61,776 nucleotides of DNA from positions 1-61,776 of the forward strand of contig JAFGWC010000048.1 of NCBI GenBank assembly GCA_016937695.1, written 5' to 3'. Position 1 is the stretch's first letter. Every line of letters begins with the position of its first letter. Of this stretch, positions 27,679 through 37,386 are shown in pieces. The notes beneath the pieces are model-generated. The model was not told the DNA's origin. It did not search any database and saw nothing but the letters and a program-made list of their open reading frames with translations. This DNA comes from Bacteroidales bacterium. Its GTDB lineage: Bacteria; Bacteroidota; Bacteroidia; Bacteroidales; NBLH01. The translations under genes were made by a program, and so were the position numbers.

Positions 27679-28209
27679 CTAATTATGTAAATTTTTTAAT
27701 TTATCCCATCTAGGATCTGTACTTTCTTTTTTATAATTATTTTGTATTTGGTTAATTCTTTCTAGCATTTCAATATTACATGTACTTTTTCCTTTTTTAT
27801 CATCAGGGTGTACAATTTTTATTGGTATTTGTAAAATTATATAATCATAAAAATGTTTAGCCAAATTAATAGTGTCTTCTGTTCTTGCTAATATCATTGT
27901 GTCATCAATATCAGTAATATCAGAAGTTTTGTCGCCAAAATTTACATAAAACATTGTTTTATAATCTATTGGCAAATCAAAATAGTCTAAACATCTATCA
28001 CATTGAACATTTACAGTTCCTAAAAAAACAAACTCAAATATTAAATTTCTGCTTGTTTTTTGCATTATTACATCAACTGAAATATCAATATCATTTATAT
28101 CAGCATATTGAAAATTTTCAAGAAAATTTTTATTTATACTGAAATTAAAATTGTGGGTTCCTTCTTTTAAACCCGAGAATGCAATATTATAATAACTAAT
28201 TTTACTCAC
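27679..28209 (-). CDS. DUF177 (YceD family) protein
   Basis: A 176-aa protein with the YceD/DUF177 signature CDRCLDYFDLPIDY and an acidic stretch after it. Homologues in bacteria and chloroplasts are linked to 23S rRNA processing and are usually encoded before rpmF, as here. TACTTTTG on the minus strand at 28233-28240 is a likely -7 promoter element, giving a short leader. Confidence 0.85.
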   Translation of the reverse strand: MSKISYYNIAFSGLKEGTHNFNFSINKNFLENFQYADINDIDISVDVIMQKTSRNLIFEFVFLGTVNVQCDRCLDYFDLPIDYKTMFYVNFGDKTSDITDIDDTMILARTEDTINLAKHFYDYIILQIPIKIVHPDDKKGKSTCNIEMLERINQIQNNYKKESTDPRWDKLKNLHN

Positions 28210-28386
28210 AGCTTTTCACACAAAATAATTTGCAAAAGTAAATATTAATCTTAAAATAAAAAATTTATGACGATTTGCTTTATTTAAAATATAAATTAAA
28301 ATAATGAAAATATAATGAACTATTTGAAAAACAGTACTTTTAATTATTTTAGAAATATAAAGTTTATAGTTTTATTTTTTAATAAT

Positions 28387-29388
28387 TTATGGCCGATATT
28401 TTGCTTTGTTTATAATTTTCTGATAATCATCATTATACATTAAATCGTGTAATGAAACTTCAGGATTTTCATCCATATATGAATTAATTATTTTTCTACC
28501 TATAAATGCTCCTATTCTTGGTGCTGAATTATTTGTAAACATTGGTGTAAAAGGTCCATCGCCTATTAGTTTTTTTATAAGTAATGCATCGGTATTAAAT
28601 AAAAGTTTATTCTCGAGAAAATATGACCAAACTAGTTCTTCGTTTTTTTCTGCCCAATTAAATTGATTTTCTGTGTATGCAAATTTCAAAGTATCAGGCA
28701 CTTTGGGCAAAATTACATCTAAAAAATATGCTATTTTACCTTCATAAACAATGTTGCTTAATAAATTATCGATAGAATCATTATATGCAAATTCCATTAA
28801 TGCATATGCTTTCATGCAATCTACCGGTATCATTTCTTTTGTCATTTTTAGAACTAAATATCTGTCCCAGGCTAATTGTTTATAGAACTCACAATCTTTT
28901 CCAAGATATTTATCTAAAGCTATTCCAATAATTCCGCTATCTGTAACAATTGACTGATTAAAAGCAGAAATAAAAGTATAAATATCTGGAATATTTTTAT
29001 CTGGAAAATAATATTTAAAATGTTTGAATGCTAAAGTTAGCTCTTTTTTTTGTTCTTCAATATTTGGAAATGCTTTTTCAACTTTTTCAACTATTCCGTT
29101 TTCGTAACAATATTCATTAAATTTAATAAGTGACGGAATAAATTCTTTTTGATTATAATTTCCAATTTTTAATACACCTTGAGTATATAAATTAAAAAAA
29201 GTTCCATATTCTTTCATCAAATTTATTACATTCGGTGTGTCCGGATAATTTTTAATTAAGTCTTTATTGAGTTGCTTAAAATTTATTTCAACATCTATTT
29301 TACTTATATCAATGTCTGATTTACTATTAGAACATGAAATAATAAACACTAATGATAAAGATAAAATAACTTTAACTATTTTCCTCAT
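28387..29388 (-). CDS. gldB: GldB-family gliding motility lipoprotein
   Basis: A 333-aa protein with a lipoprotein signal peptide (SLVFIISCSNS, Cys19). The body matches the GldB family by the stretches YYFPDKNIPDIYTFISAFNQ and GIALDKYLGKDCEFYK. GldB is needed for gliding and type IX secretion in Flavobacterium johnsoniae. It lies 20 nt after the Ser/Thr kinase gene and is probably co-transcribed with kinase and phosphatase. The family call is good; gliding by this organism is not shown. Confidence 0.78.
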   Translation of the reverse strand: MRKIVKVILSLSLVFIISCSNSKSDIDISKIDVEINFKQLNKDLIKNYPDTPNVINLMKEYGTFFNLYTQGVLKIGNYNQKEFIPSLIKFNEYCYENGIVEKVEKAFPNIEEQKKELTLAFKHFKYYFPDKNIPDIYTFISAFNQSIVTDSGIIGIALDKYLGKDCEFYKQLAWDRYLVLKMTKEMIPVDCMKAYALMEFAYNDSIDNLLSNIVYEGKIAYFLDVILPKVPDTLKFAYTENQFNWAEKNEELVWSYFLENKLLFNTDALLIKKLIGDGPFTPMFTNNSAPRIGAFIGRKIINSYMDENPEVSLHDLMYNDDYQKIINKAKYRP

Positions 29389-29408
29389 TTACAATAAGTT
29401 AATTTGTT

Positions 29409-31151
29409 TTAAAATGTAGGTTGTTCAAAATATGTTACTAAATTTTCCTCTAAATTTAACAGAAAAACTACAGTTTGTCCTGTTTTTTCTTTGTACAATA
29501 ATAATCCATCGTGTGGTAAATATTCGTATTTATTTGTTTTAATAAAGCTGAAAGTTTTTGTTTGTTTAGTAAGCTCGTGTCCTAAATACCATGCTCCGCC
29601 TTTTGTTCCTTTTTTTAATGTTTTTATTTTAATATTTTCATAAAAACTAAATGCGATTGGTTTATTTGAATTATCTAGAAAAAATAATAATTTTTTTTCT
29701 TTGTTCAAATTATTTTTCAAAACACAAACAAAGTCTTCTACTTCATTATTATTAAAATCGGCTTTAGCTATAAAATTAAATTCAAATTCTTTTTTATCTA
29801 AAGCAGATAGTTTCCACTCTATATTAACTCTGTTATACAATTTATTATTTACAAAATATTTTCTGAGTTGTTTTTTATAAAAAACAGGGGTTAATTTTTG
29901 AGCATCATTATTATCAAAAATTATATTTATTTGTTCATAGATTTTTGGTTTTTCAATATTTTCGGTTTCAACAAATCCAGAATTTCCTCTTAAACTAACA
30001 ACTTTTAACCATTTTGAAGTTTCTTTTAACTTTTCTGAGTTTAAAGAAATTACTTTTACGGTTTCGCCAAATTTTAATTTTTCAATTATTTTTGAATTTT
30101 CATTCTCTTTTTTAAATAGAATTTGCTCATTAGCAATTACATGCCGATTGTCGCTTTTAATTAAAAAATAAAAACCAACACCAATTGCAGCAACGAATAA
30201 GGTAGTTAAAACCAGTAGAATTAGATTTCTCCAAAATATTCTATTTAAAACCGGCGGTTTGTTTTCGTTTTCATTGGCAATATCAAATATTTTGGTTTTC
30301 ATTGAAAGCGGTATTTGAATTTTAGTATTCTTACTTATTCCAAGCAGAGCTTTACTAAATTCTTCGCACGACTGATACCTGTCTAAAGGCCTTTTTGATG
30401 TAGCTTTTTGAATTATTTTATGCATTTCTTCTGACACACCAACATAAAATTCTTTTGGATTTGGAAATGGTTCATTTACTATAAGATTATATAAATCATA
30501 TTCTGTATCGTTCTCATCATAAGGTAGTTGTCCTGTAACCATTTGAAATAATGTTACGCCTAAAGAATAAATATCTGTTCTTCGGTCTAAAACCTGTCCT
30601 CTAACTTGTTGAGGACTCATAAACAAAGTAGTGCCTACTTTTGTTCCGGTTTGAGTTAAGCTTTTACTAAGCGCATCAATTGATTTTGCAATTCCAAAAT
30701 CGAGAATTTTAATATTATAGTCTTTATCAATAATAAAATTTGCAGGTTTAATATCTCTATGAATTATATTTTTTTCGTGAGCATAATTAACTGCGTCTAA
30801 AATTTTTAAAAACAAGGAAATAGTTCTTGTTTCAGGAATAGGACCAGTTGTTGTTTCGATATATTCGGCCAAACTTTCACCATCAACATACTCCATTATT
30901 ATGTAATTAGCTTCATTGTTTTCAACATAATCATATAATGTAATTATGTTTGGGTGCTGAAGCTTAGATAATATAAGTGCCTCATTTTTAAAGCGTTCTA
31001 TTATTTCTTTTCGATTTCTCAACAGTGGATTAAGCACTTTTATTGCAACTTTGCGTGGCAAAAATTTATGAATGCCTAAATAAATGCTGCCCATTCCGCC
31101 TTCATCTATTAGCTCTTTAATTTCATAATTTTGTATTAATGTGCCAATCAT
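29409..31151 (-). CDS. Membrane Ser/Thr protein kinase with C-terminal SH3-like domain
   Basis: A 580-aa protein. Residues 9-270 are a complete Hanks-type kinase: GGMGSIYLG loop, Lys38, HRDIKPANFI (Asp133), DFG at 151 and a threonine-rich activation loop (SLTQTGTKVGTTLFMSP). One membrane helix lies at about 308-328. The extracytoplasmic part has an SH3b-like stretch (~350-400, KLKFGETVKVISL and NSGFVETENI) and a C-terminal beta-rich region. It is encoded between a PP2C phosphatase with LysM domains and GldB. Confidence 0.9.
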   Translation of the reverse strand: MIGTLIQNYEIKELIDEGGMGSIYLGIHKFLPRKVAIKVLNPLLRNRKEIIERFKNEALILSKLQHPNIITLYDYVENNEANYIIMEYVDGESLAEYIETTTGPIPETRTISLFLKILDAVNYAHEKNIIHRDIKPANFIIDKDYNIKILDFGIAKSIDALSKSLTQTGTKVGTTLFMSPQQVRGQVLDRRTDIYSLGVTLFQMVTGQLPYDENDTEYDLYNLIVNEPFPNPKEFYVGVSEEMHKIIQKATSKRPLDRYQSCEEFSKALLGISKNTKIQIPLSMKTKIFDIANENENKPPVLNRIFWRNLILLVLTTLFVAAIGVGFYFLIKSDNRHVIANEQILFKKENENSKIIEKLKFGETVKVISLNSEKLKETSKWLKVVSLRGNSGFVETENIEKPKIYEQINIIFDNNDAQKLTPVFYKKQLRKYFVNNKLYNRVNIEWKLSALDKKEFEFNFIAKADFNNNEVEDFVCVLKNNLNKEKKLLFFLDNSNKPIAFSFYENIKIKTLKKGTKGGAWYLGHELTKQTKTFSFIKTNKYEYLPHDGLLLYKEKTGQTVVFLLNLEENLVTYFEQPTF

Positions 31152-31214
31152 ATTATAATTATTGTATTATTCTAGTTTTTATGAATCTAATAAGTATTTC
31201 TGTTAAATATGTAT

Positions 31215-32474
31215 TTATTTATTGATTGGAATTATTAGTTCCTGTCCAATATTTATTTTCTGATTGCAAAAATCATTCGCTTTCATCAATTCTATTGCTC
31301 TAATATTATACTTTTCTAATATTATATCTAAATCATCGCCACTTTTTACTGTATAAAAATCTTTTATTAAAATTTTAAAATGAATTCCTTCTTTAATTTC
31401 TGTAATATTCGGATTTAATTCTTTTAATATAGATGTTTCAATATTAAATTTTTCTGATAATAATTCAAATGAATCTCCTTTTTTTAAACTATAAGCATAT
31501 ACAATAGGCTGATTTTTAATAATTTCTAAGATTATTTCAGATTTTTTTTCATTGTTTTCCTTGTGCTTTAGTTCTTCATTTTTTTGATTTATAATAATGG
31601 AGATAATTAAAATTAAAACAAGAATTAAAATAGAAAGGATTATCGTTTTATTAGATTTAATAAAAAGAGAAAATATCTTAAAAAACTTACTCTTTTTAAT
31701 ATTTTTTTCTTCGTCATCACTTATATTAAAAAATTTAACTATTTGAACAGAAATATTATCATCTCCTCCTTTTTTATTTGCTAAATTAATTAATTCTGTT
31801 GCTGCATCAATTATTGGTTGCTTTTTTTTGAGTTCACTTTCAATTTTTTTGTCACTTACCATATTGTTAAGTCCGTCTGAACACAGAAATAACAAATCGT
31901 CGTTATTAGGAATTATTGCAGAAGGCGACACATCCGGTTCAATAAAAGGCTCTAAACCTAAAGCTTGAGATAATTGATTTTTCTGAGGATGATTTACAGC
32001 GTCTTCTTTTGTTATAATTCCCTCATCAACAAGACTTTGAACAAATGAATGATCTTTTGTTATTTGTTTAAGCTTATTTTTTGTAAAATAATAAATTCTG
32101 CTATCGCCAATATGTCCATAATAGATTCTATTATCTCTAATTAAAGCTAAAACTATAGTGGTTCCCATTCCATTAAAATCAGGATGAGAATTAGATTTTT
32201 CATAAACTTCGAAATTTGCCGATTTTAAAGCTTTTTCAACTGCATCAAAAGGGTTTTTGAAATATTTATTATTTAAAAAAACACCAACAGTTTCTACAGC
32301 AAGTTCAGATGCATACTCTCCGGCATTGTGTCCGCCCATTCCATCGCATAACACAAAAACATGCCCGTTTAAAGTATCAAAATAAGCCAAAAAATCCTCG
32401 TTTTTTTCTCTTAGCAAACCTTTGTCTGTTAAATTTGCAAAATCAAAGTTTTTTAAACTTACTGTTTTAGTCAT
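31215..32474 (-). CDS. PP2C protein phosphatase with transmembrane helix and two LysM domains
   Basis: A 419-aa protein. Residues ~8-240 are a full PP2C domain: KNEDFLAYF, CDGMGGHNAGE, GHIGDSRIYYF, CSDGLNNMV and GGDDNISVQIV. A membrane helix follows at about 273-293, then two LysM repeats ([18 protein letters not shown] and YTVKSGDDLDIILEKYNI). LysM binds peptidoglycan, so the cytoplasmic phosphatase appears tied to cell-wall sensing. It heads the operon with the kinase and gldB and is preceded by a consensus promoter. Confidence 0.9.
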   Translation of the reverse strand: MTKTVSLKNFDFANLTDKGLLREKNEDFLAYFDTLNGHVFVLCDGMGGHNAGEYASELAVETVGVFLNNKYFKNPFDAVEKALKSANFEVYEKSNSHPDFNGMGTTIVLALIRDNRIYYGHIGDSRIYYFTKNKLKQITKDHSFVQSLVDEGIITKEDAVNHPQKNQLSQALGLEPFIEPDVSPSAIIPNNDDLLFLCSDGLNNMVSDKKIESELKKKQPIIDAATELINLANKKGGDDNISVQIVKFFNISDDEEKNIKKSKFFKIFSLFIKSNKTIILSILILVLILIISIIINQKNEELKHKENNEKKSEIILEIIKNQPIVYAYSLKKGDSFELLSEKFNIETSILKELNPNITEIKEGIHFKILIKDFYTVKSGDDLDIILEKYNIRAIELMKANDFCNQKINIGQELIIPINK

Positions 32475-32538
32475 AATTAATTTAAATATTTATTCTTTTT
32501 CAAAAAAATCAAAATAAGAAATTATTCAATTATAGTCG

Positions 32539-32569
32539 CAAATTTAAACTAAGTTTTTATGTCGACAAA
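32539..32569 (-). promoter_or_regulatory. Promoter of the PP2C-kinase-gldB operon
   Basis: On the minus strand TTTG (32566-32569) and TAAATTTG (32539-32546) are separated by 19 nt, a good match to the Bacteroidota -33/-7 consensus. The predicted leader is about 60 nt. Confidence 0.65.
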
Positions 32570-32647
32570 ATATTAGTTTTTTTCTATGATATTAATAAAT
32601 ATAAATAAAATTTTAATTTTACCATTACTAATTTTAATTATAAATAA

Positions 32648-33835
32648 ATGTCAAAATCAGAAAAAATTGAATTATTTGCAAAACAATTAAATGAAAATTA
32701 TCAACTATTTAATGAAAAAAGTATTGCAAAAAGACGATTTAAGCATAAAGATATTGAATTAATAATCAACAAATTACACAATAATAATTTATTTATCGTA
32801 AATGTAATTGGCAAATCTATTCAAGAGCGAAATATTTACTCTATTAAAATTGGAACAGGAAAAACAAAAGTGCTTTTATGGTCGCAAATGCATGGTAATG
32901 AGCCTACTGCAACTCAAGCAATAATGGATATTTTTAATTTTTTTTCACAAAAAAGCACATTTGAAAAAGAAAAGAAAAGTATTTTAGAAAATTTGACTTT
33001 ATTTTTTGTTCCAATGTTAAATCCTGATGGCACTGAAGTTTTTAAACGACGAAATTTTTTAGATATTGATTTAAATAGAGATGCTTTAAGACTTTCGACA
33101 ATAGAAACACAAATTCTAAAAAACTTAAGAGACGAAATAAAAGCCGATTACGGTTTTAATTTACACGATCAGGAAATTTATTATTCTGCTGGAAATACAA
33201 AACATCCGGCAACAATATCATTTCTTGCACCCGCTTTCAATTTAGAAAAAACAATAGATGAAGGCAGAAAAAAATCAATGAGAACAATTGTTTTAATGAA
33301 CAGAATTTTACAAAATTTCATTCCTAATCAAATTGGAAAGTACAAAGATGATTTTATGCCAAATGCATTTGGTGATAATATGCAAAAATGGGGAACCGAT
33401 ACAATTCTAATAGAATCAGGAGCTTACGAAAACGATAGAGAAAAACAGAAAGTAAGAAAGTTTAATTTCATTGCTATTTTAAGTGCATTTTTAGGAATAT
33501 CAGAAAATACAATTCAAAATTTTGATTTCGAGGATTATTTTAAAATTCCGGACAATAAAAAAGACAATCTTTTTGATATTTTAATTCGAAATTTAAAACT
33601 TAAGAAGAATGGAATTTATTACAAAGTGGATATAGGAATTAAAACTATAGAAATTGAAAATAGAGATTTTACTGATTTTGAATTGAAAAACACAATTTCA
33701 GAAATTGGAGATCTTTCACAAAATTTTGGTTATAAAGAAGTTGATGGGAATGAATTTGTTTTTGAAATAGAAAATGAAAATAAATTTTTAATTGGCGCAG
33801 ATGCTGATTTTATATTTCAAAACCTTATTCGCTAA
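32648..33835 (+). CDS. M14 family zinc carboxypeptidase
   Basis: A 395-aa protein with M14 motifs: the zinc pair His-x-x-Glu in SQMHGNEPTATQ, the arginine/asparagine region RRNFLDIDLNRDA, a third zinc His in GFNLHDQE and the catalytic Glu in LIESGAYEND. It has no signal peptide, so it is probably cytoplasmic. It would remove C-terminal residues from peptides or act on a modified amino acid. The C-terminal ~100 residues are outside the catalytic core. Confidence 0.82.
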   Translation: MSKSEKIELFAKQLNENYQLFNEKSIAKRRFKHKDIELIINKLHNNNLFIVNVIGKSIQERNIYSIKIGTGKTKVLLWSQMHGNEPTATQAIMDIFNFFSQKSTFEKEKKSILENLTLFFVPMLNPDGTEVFKRRNFLDIDLNRDALRLSTIETQILKNLRDEIKADYGFNLHDQEIYYSAGNTKHPATISFLAPAFNLEKTIDEGRKKSMRTIVLMNRILQNFIPNQIGKYKDDFMPNAFGDNMQKWGTDTILIESGAYENDREKQKVRKFNFIAILSAFLGISENTIQNFDFEDYFKIPDNKKDNLFDILIRNLKLKKNGIYYKVDIGIKTIEIENRDFTDFELKNTISEIGDLSQNFGYKEVDGNEFVFEIENENKFLIGADADFIFQNLIR

Positions 33836-33910
33836 GCTCAAAAATTGAGTGTTTTGAATATAAATTAAAATTTAATGAAAAAATTTTTAAGAAAAAAAAT
33901 GCAATAAAAA

Positions 33911-33944
33911 AACCCTTTGTATATCATTTGATAAACAAAGGGTT
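33911..33944 (-). terminator. Terminator after tRNA-Gln
   Basis: AACCCTTTGT (33911-33920) pairs with ACAAAGGGTT (33935-33944). Read on the minus strand a T-tract follows, so it ends the tRNA transcript. It may also stop the convergent M14 gene transcript. Confidence 0.8.
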
Positions 33945-33955
33945 AGTGTTTTTTG

Positions 33956-34028
33956 TTGTCCCGCTAAGGCTCGAACTTAGACTCTTCTGAACCAAAATCA
34001 GATGTGTTGCCAATTACACCACAGGACA
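33956..34028 (-). tRNA. tRNA-Gln (anticodon TTG)
   Basis: Read on the minus strand the sequence folds as a cloverleaf: acceptor 5' TGTCCTG with 3' CGGGACA, anticodon stem TCTGA/TCAGA with loop TTTTGGT (anticodon TTG), and T-loop GTTCGAGCC. CCA is not encoded. It is a single tRNA followed by a terminator. Confidence 0.93.
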
Positions 34029-34193
34029 ATCAATTTTATTTTCGAGCTGCAAAATTATAAAAAATTTTAATCCTACAAATATTTTTTTGAATAAAATTTT
34101 TAATTTTAACTTAGATTATAAAAAAAATGTATTTTTGCCATTATTTTATTTAAATACATTTTGTATTTGCACTAATTAAATTAAATTTATTTT

Positions 34194-37100
34194 ATGGAGC
34201 AAACAGATAATAAACTAACAAAATTTACAGACTTAAGTTATAGAAAAATTAATAATATTACAGGTTGGGTTGTTTTTCTAATAGCATCTTTTACTTTTCT
34301 TTCAACCATTGAACCTACAACAAGCTTTTGGGATTGCGGTGAATTTATTGCTTCCGCGTTTAAGCTGGAAGTTGGACATCCTCCGGGCGCACCTTTTTTC
34401 ATGATTTTAGCTCGCATTATTTCTTTATTATCTTTTGAGCACGTTGAAAATGTTGCAATGCTAATTAATTCATTATCAGCTCTTGCCAGTGCTTTTACAA
34501 TTTTATTCCTTTTCTGGACTATTACTTATTTTGCATTAAAAATTGTTAACAAAGAAATATCAGAATTAAATCTTTCAAATGTAATTGGAATTATGGCAAG
34601 TGGCGTTGTTGGTGCTCTTGCTTATTCTTTTTCTGACACATTCTGGTTTTCAGCTGTTGAGGGCGAAGTTTATGCTCTTTCTTCATTATTTACGGCAATC
34701 GTTTTTTGGGCAATTATTAAATGGGAACGTGTTGCTGATGAAAAATATGCAAATAGATGGATAATATTTATTGCATACATGATGGGATTATCAATTGGAG
34801 TTCACCTTCTTAACTTATTAGCTATTCCGGCAATTGTTTTTGTTTACTATTTCAAAAAATATAAACCTTCAAAATCAGGAATTATATATGCAACTATTAT
34901 TTCTATTGTTATACTTGGAACTATAATGTATGGAATAATTCCGGGAATTGTAAAATTAGCTTCTAAATTTGAATTACTGTTTGTAAATGAAATGGGATTA
35001 CCATATAATACAGGGGTTTTAGTTTATGTTATTATTCTTGCAACTGCTGTTGTTTATGGCATTTATTATTCGGCAAAAAATTCAAAAGTTCTTTTAAATA
35101 CTATTTTACTTTCTTTTTCTGTAATAATGATTGGTTATTCATCATTTACAATGATAGTTATTCGCTCTATTGCAAAACCACCAATGAACGAAAATCAACC
35201 CGACAATGTTTTTGCTCTATTATCGTACTTAAACAGAGAACAATACGGAGACAGACCTTTGGTTTATGGACAAAATTTTAATGCTCCAATTATCGATCAA
35301 GAAACAAAATATACATATATCCCATTAAATGGAAAATATGAAAAAATACCAATGACTAATCCTGATTATGTGTACGACCCTGAATTCAGCACATTTTTTC
35401 CAAGAATGTACAGTCATCAAGATAATCACGAAAGTGGATATATAAGTTGGACAAATATAAAAGACCCAAAAAAGAAACCTTCTTTTGCAAAAAACCTTGA
35501 ATTTTTATTCAAATATCAAATTGGGCATATGTATTTAAGATACTTTATGTGGAATTTTGCAGGAAGACAAAATGATATTCAAGGTTATGGCGATTATATT
35601 AAAGGAAATTGGATAAGCGGAATTCCTTTTCTTGATGAAATGAGATTAGGACCACAAGATAAATTACCTGAAAGTATGACAGATAATAAATCGATGAACA
35701 AATATTATATGCTGCCTTTAATACTTGGATTTTTAGGTATGATTTTTATGTATCAGCGCAGACCAAAACAATTTATAATTGTATTGTTATTGTTTGTTTT
35801 AACAGGCTTAGCTATTGTAATTTATCTTAATCAAACTCCCTATCAACCACGCGAAAGAGATTATGCTTATGCAGGATCTTTTTATGCATTTGCTATTTGG
35901 ATTGGAATAGGTGTTCTTGGTATTTCAAATTTCCTTAAAAAATATATTTCAGGAAATTCGTCTGCAATTATTGCTGCAACAATAAGCCTACTTTTGGTTC
36001 CCGGAGTTTTATTATCAGAAAACTGGGCCGACCACGACCGTTCTGGAAGATATACAGCAAGAGATTTAGCTAAAAATTATCTGAATTCATGTGCACCAAA
36101 CTCAATATTATTCACTTATGGCGATAATGATACTTTCCCTCTTTGGTATGTGCAAGAAGTTGAAGGTTACAGAACTGACGTTAGAGTTGTTAATTTAAGC
36201 CTGCTTGGAACCGATTGGTATATTAATCAAATGAGACAAAGAGCTTATAAATCTGCGCCTGTTCCTTTTTCGTTTTCACCTGAAAAATATGTGCAAGGAA
36301 CAAGAGATATTTTACCTGTTTTAGATAAAATAAATAAAGCTGTTTTATTAAAAGATGTAATGAATTTTGTTGCTTCTGATGATCCACAAACAAGAGTACA
36401 AGCTGGAGATGGTGAATTTTTAGACTTTATTCCTGTTAAATCGGTTGTAATTCCAGTAGACTCGCTAAAAGTTTTACGAAATGGTTTTATTTTAGAAAAA
36501 GATACAGCAAAACTTCTTAAAGAAATTAACTTTTCTATTACAAAAAATTATGTTTCGAAAAGCGACATGATGGTTTTAGATCTTCTTGCTAATTTTAATT
36601 GGGATGTAAATATATATTTCGCATCAAGCGTTGGAGATGATAATTATTTCAATTTACAGGATTATTTCCAGCTCGAAGGTTTTGCATATAAACTGGTTCC
36701 TTTTAAAACCAAAAACGAAAATGGCGACATTGGTAACATCAATACTGATATTCTTTATGAAAACCTAATGAAAAAGTTTGTTTGGGGAAGAATGAATGAA
36801 GATGATGTTTTAATTGAAAACTATAACAAAAGAGTTCTTTCAATAATGAAAGTTAGAGAAGTTTTTGTTAGATTAGCTAATGCTTTATATAATGAAAACA
36901 AAAAAAATAAAGCAATTGAAGTTTTAGATAAAATTGTTGAATTAACTCCCCACAAACAAGTTCCTTATGATTATTTTATGGTTCCGGTAGCAGAATCTTA
37001 TTATAATCTTGGAGAAATAGAAAAAGCAAATAAAATTGTTGAAAAACTTGCTTATATTTATAAAAACGATTTAAATTATTATTTAAATCTTGATGAAAAT

Positions 37101-37268
37101 ATAATTTCATCTGTTAATTATGAAATAAGAATTTCGATGAGTGTAATGCAAGAACTTGTTAATTTAACTGAATTGTATAAGCAAGATGATCTTAACAAAG
37201 CTATAAATACTGATTTTGAGTCTCTTTTCCAATTATATATCAGTAAAGAGCAAAATAAACCTCAATAA
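34194..37268 (+). CDS. DUF2723 membrane protein with C-terminal TPR region
   Basis: A 1024-aa protein. The N-terminal part has about a dozen membrane helices and the DUF2723 signature FWDCGEFIASAFKLEVGHPPGAPFF. This resembles the first loop of protein O-mannosyltransferases (GT-C type), in which the acidic residue is catalytic. After ~600 residues there is an extracytoplasmic region (GDNDTFPLWYVQEVEGYRTD) and a C-terminal helical repeat stretch (~900-1000, KKNKAIEVLDKIVELTP). It is a probable lipid-linked sugar transferase. TATTTTTG at 34130-34137 may be its -7 element. Confidence 0.88.
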   Translation: MEQTDNKLTKFTDLSYRKINNITGWVVFLIASFTFLSTIEPTTSFWDCGEFIASAFKLEVGHPPGAPFFMILARIISLLSFEHVENVAMLINSLSALASAFTILFLFWTITYFALKIVNKEISELNLSNVIGIMASGVVGALAYSFSDTFWFSAVEGEVYALSSLFTAIVFWAIIKWERVADEKYANRWIIFIAYMMGLSIGVHLLNLLAIPAIVFVYYFKKYKPSKSGIIYATIISIVILGTIMYGIIPGIVKLASKFELLFVNEMGLPYNTGVLVYVIILATAVVYGIYYSAKNSKVLLNTILLSFSVIMIGYSSFTMIVIRSIAKPPMNENQPDNVFALLSYLNREQYGDRPLVYGQNFNAPIIDQETKYTYIPLNGKYEKIPMTNPDYVYDPEFSTFFPRMYSHQDNHESGYISWTNIKDPKKKPSFAKNLEFLFKYQIGHMYLRYFMWNFAGRQNDIQGYGDYIKGNWISGIPFLDEMRLGPQDKLPESMTDNKSMNKYYMLPLILGFLGMIFMYQRRPKQFIIVLLLFVLTGLAIVIYLNQTPYQPRERDYAYAGSFYAFAIWIGIGVLGISNFLKKYISGNSSAIIAATISLLLVPGVLLSENWADHDRSGRYTARDLAKNYLNSCAPNSILFTYGDNDTFPLWYVQEVEGYRTDVRVVNLSLLGTDWYINQMRQRAYKSAPVPFSFSPEKYVQGTRDILPVLDKINKAVLLKDVMNFVASDDPQTRVQAGDGEFLDFIPVKSVVIPVDSLKVLRNGFILEKDTAKLLKEINFSITKNYVSKSDMMVLDLLANFNWDVNIYFASSVGDDNYFNLQDYFQLEGFAYKLVPFKTKNENGDIGNINTDILYENLMKKFVWGRMNEDDVLIENYNKRVLSIMKVREVFVRLANALYNENKKNKAIEVLDKIVELTPHKQVPYDYFMVPVAESYYNLGEIEKANKIVEKLAYIYKNDLNYYLNLDENIISSVNYEIRISMSVMQELVNLTELYKQDDLNKAINTDFESLFQLYISKEQNKPQ

Positions 37269-37276
37269 TTTATTAT

Positions 37277-37322
37277 TAACGATTTTAGATTTATGATTTA
37301 AATTATAAATCTAAAATCGTTA
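37277..37322 (+). terminator. Terminator-like hairpin after the DUF2723 gene
   Basis: Arms 37277-37294 and 37305-37322 pair perfectly over 18 bp around a 10-nt AT-rich centre, 8 nt past the stop. The sequence resembles the ATTTACGA-like intergenic repeats seen elsewhere in the window. Confidence 0.6.
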
Positions 37323-37386
37323 CTTTTAAATCTACATTCTTAAAATTAAAATCTGTTTTAAGGTTATTTCTATATAAAACAAATAA

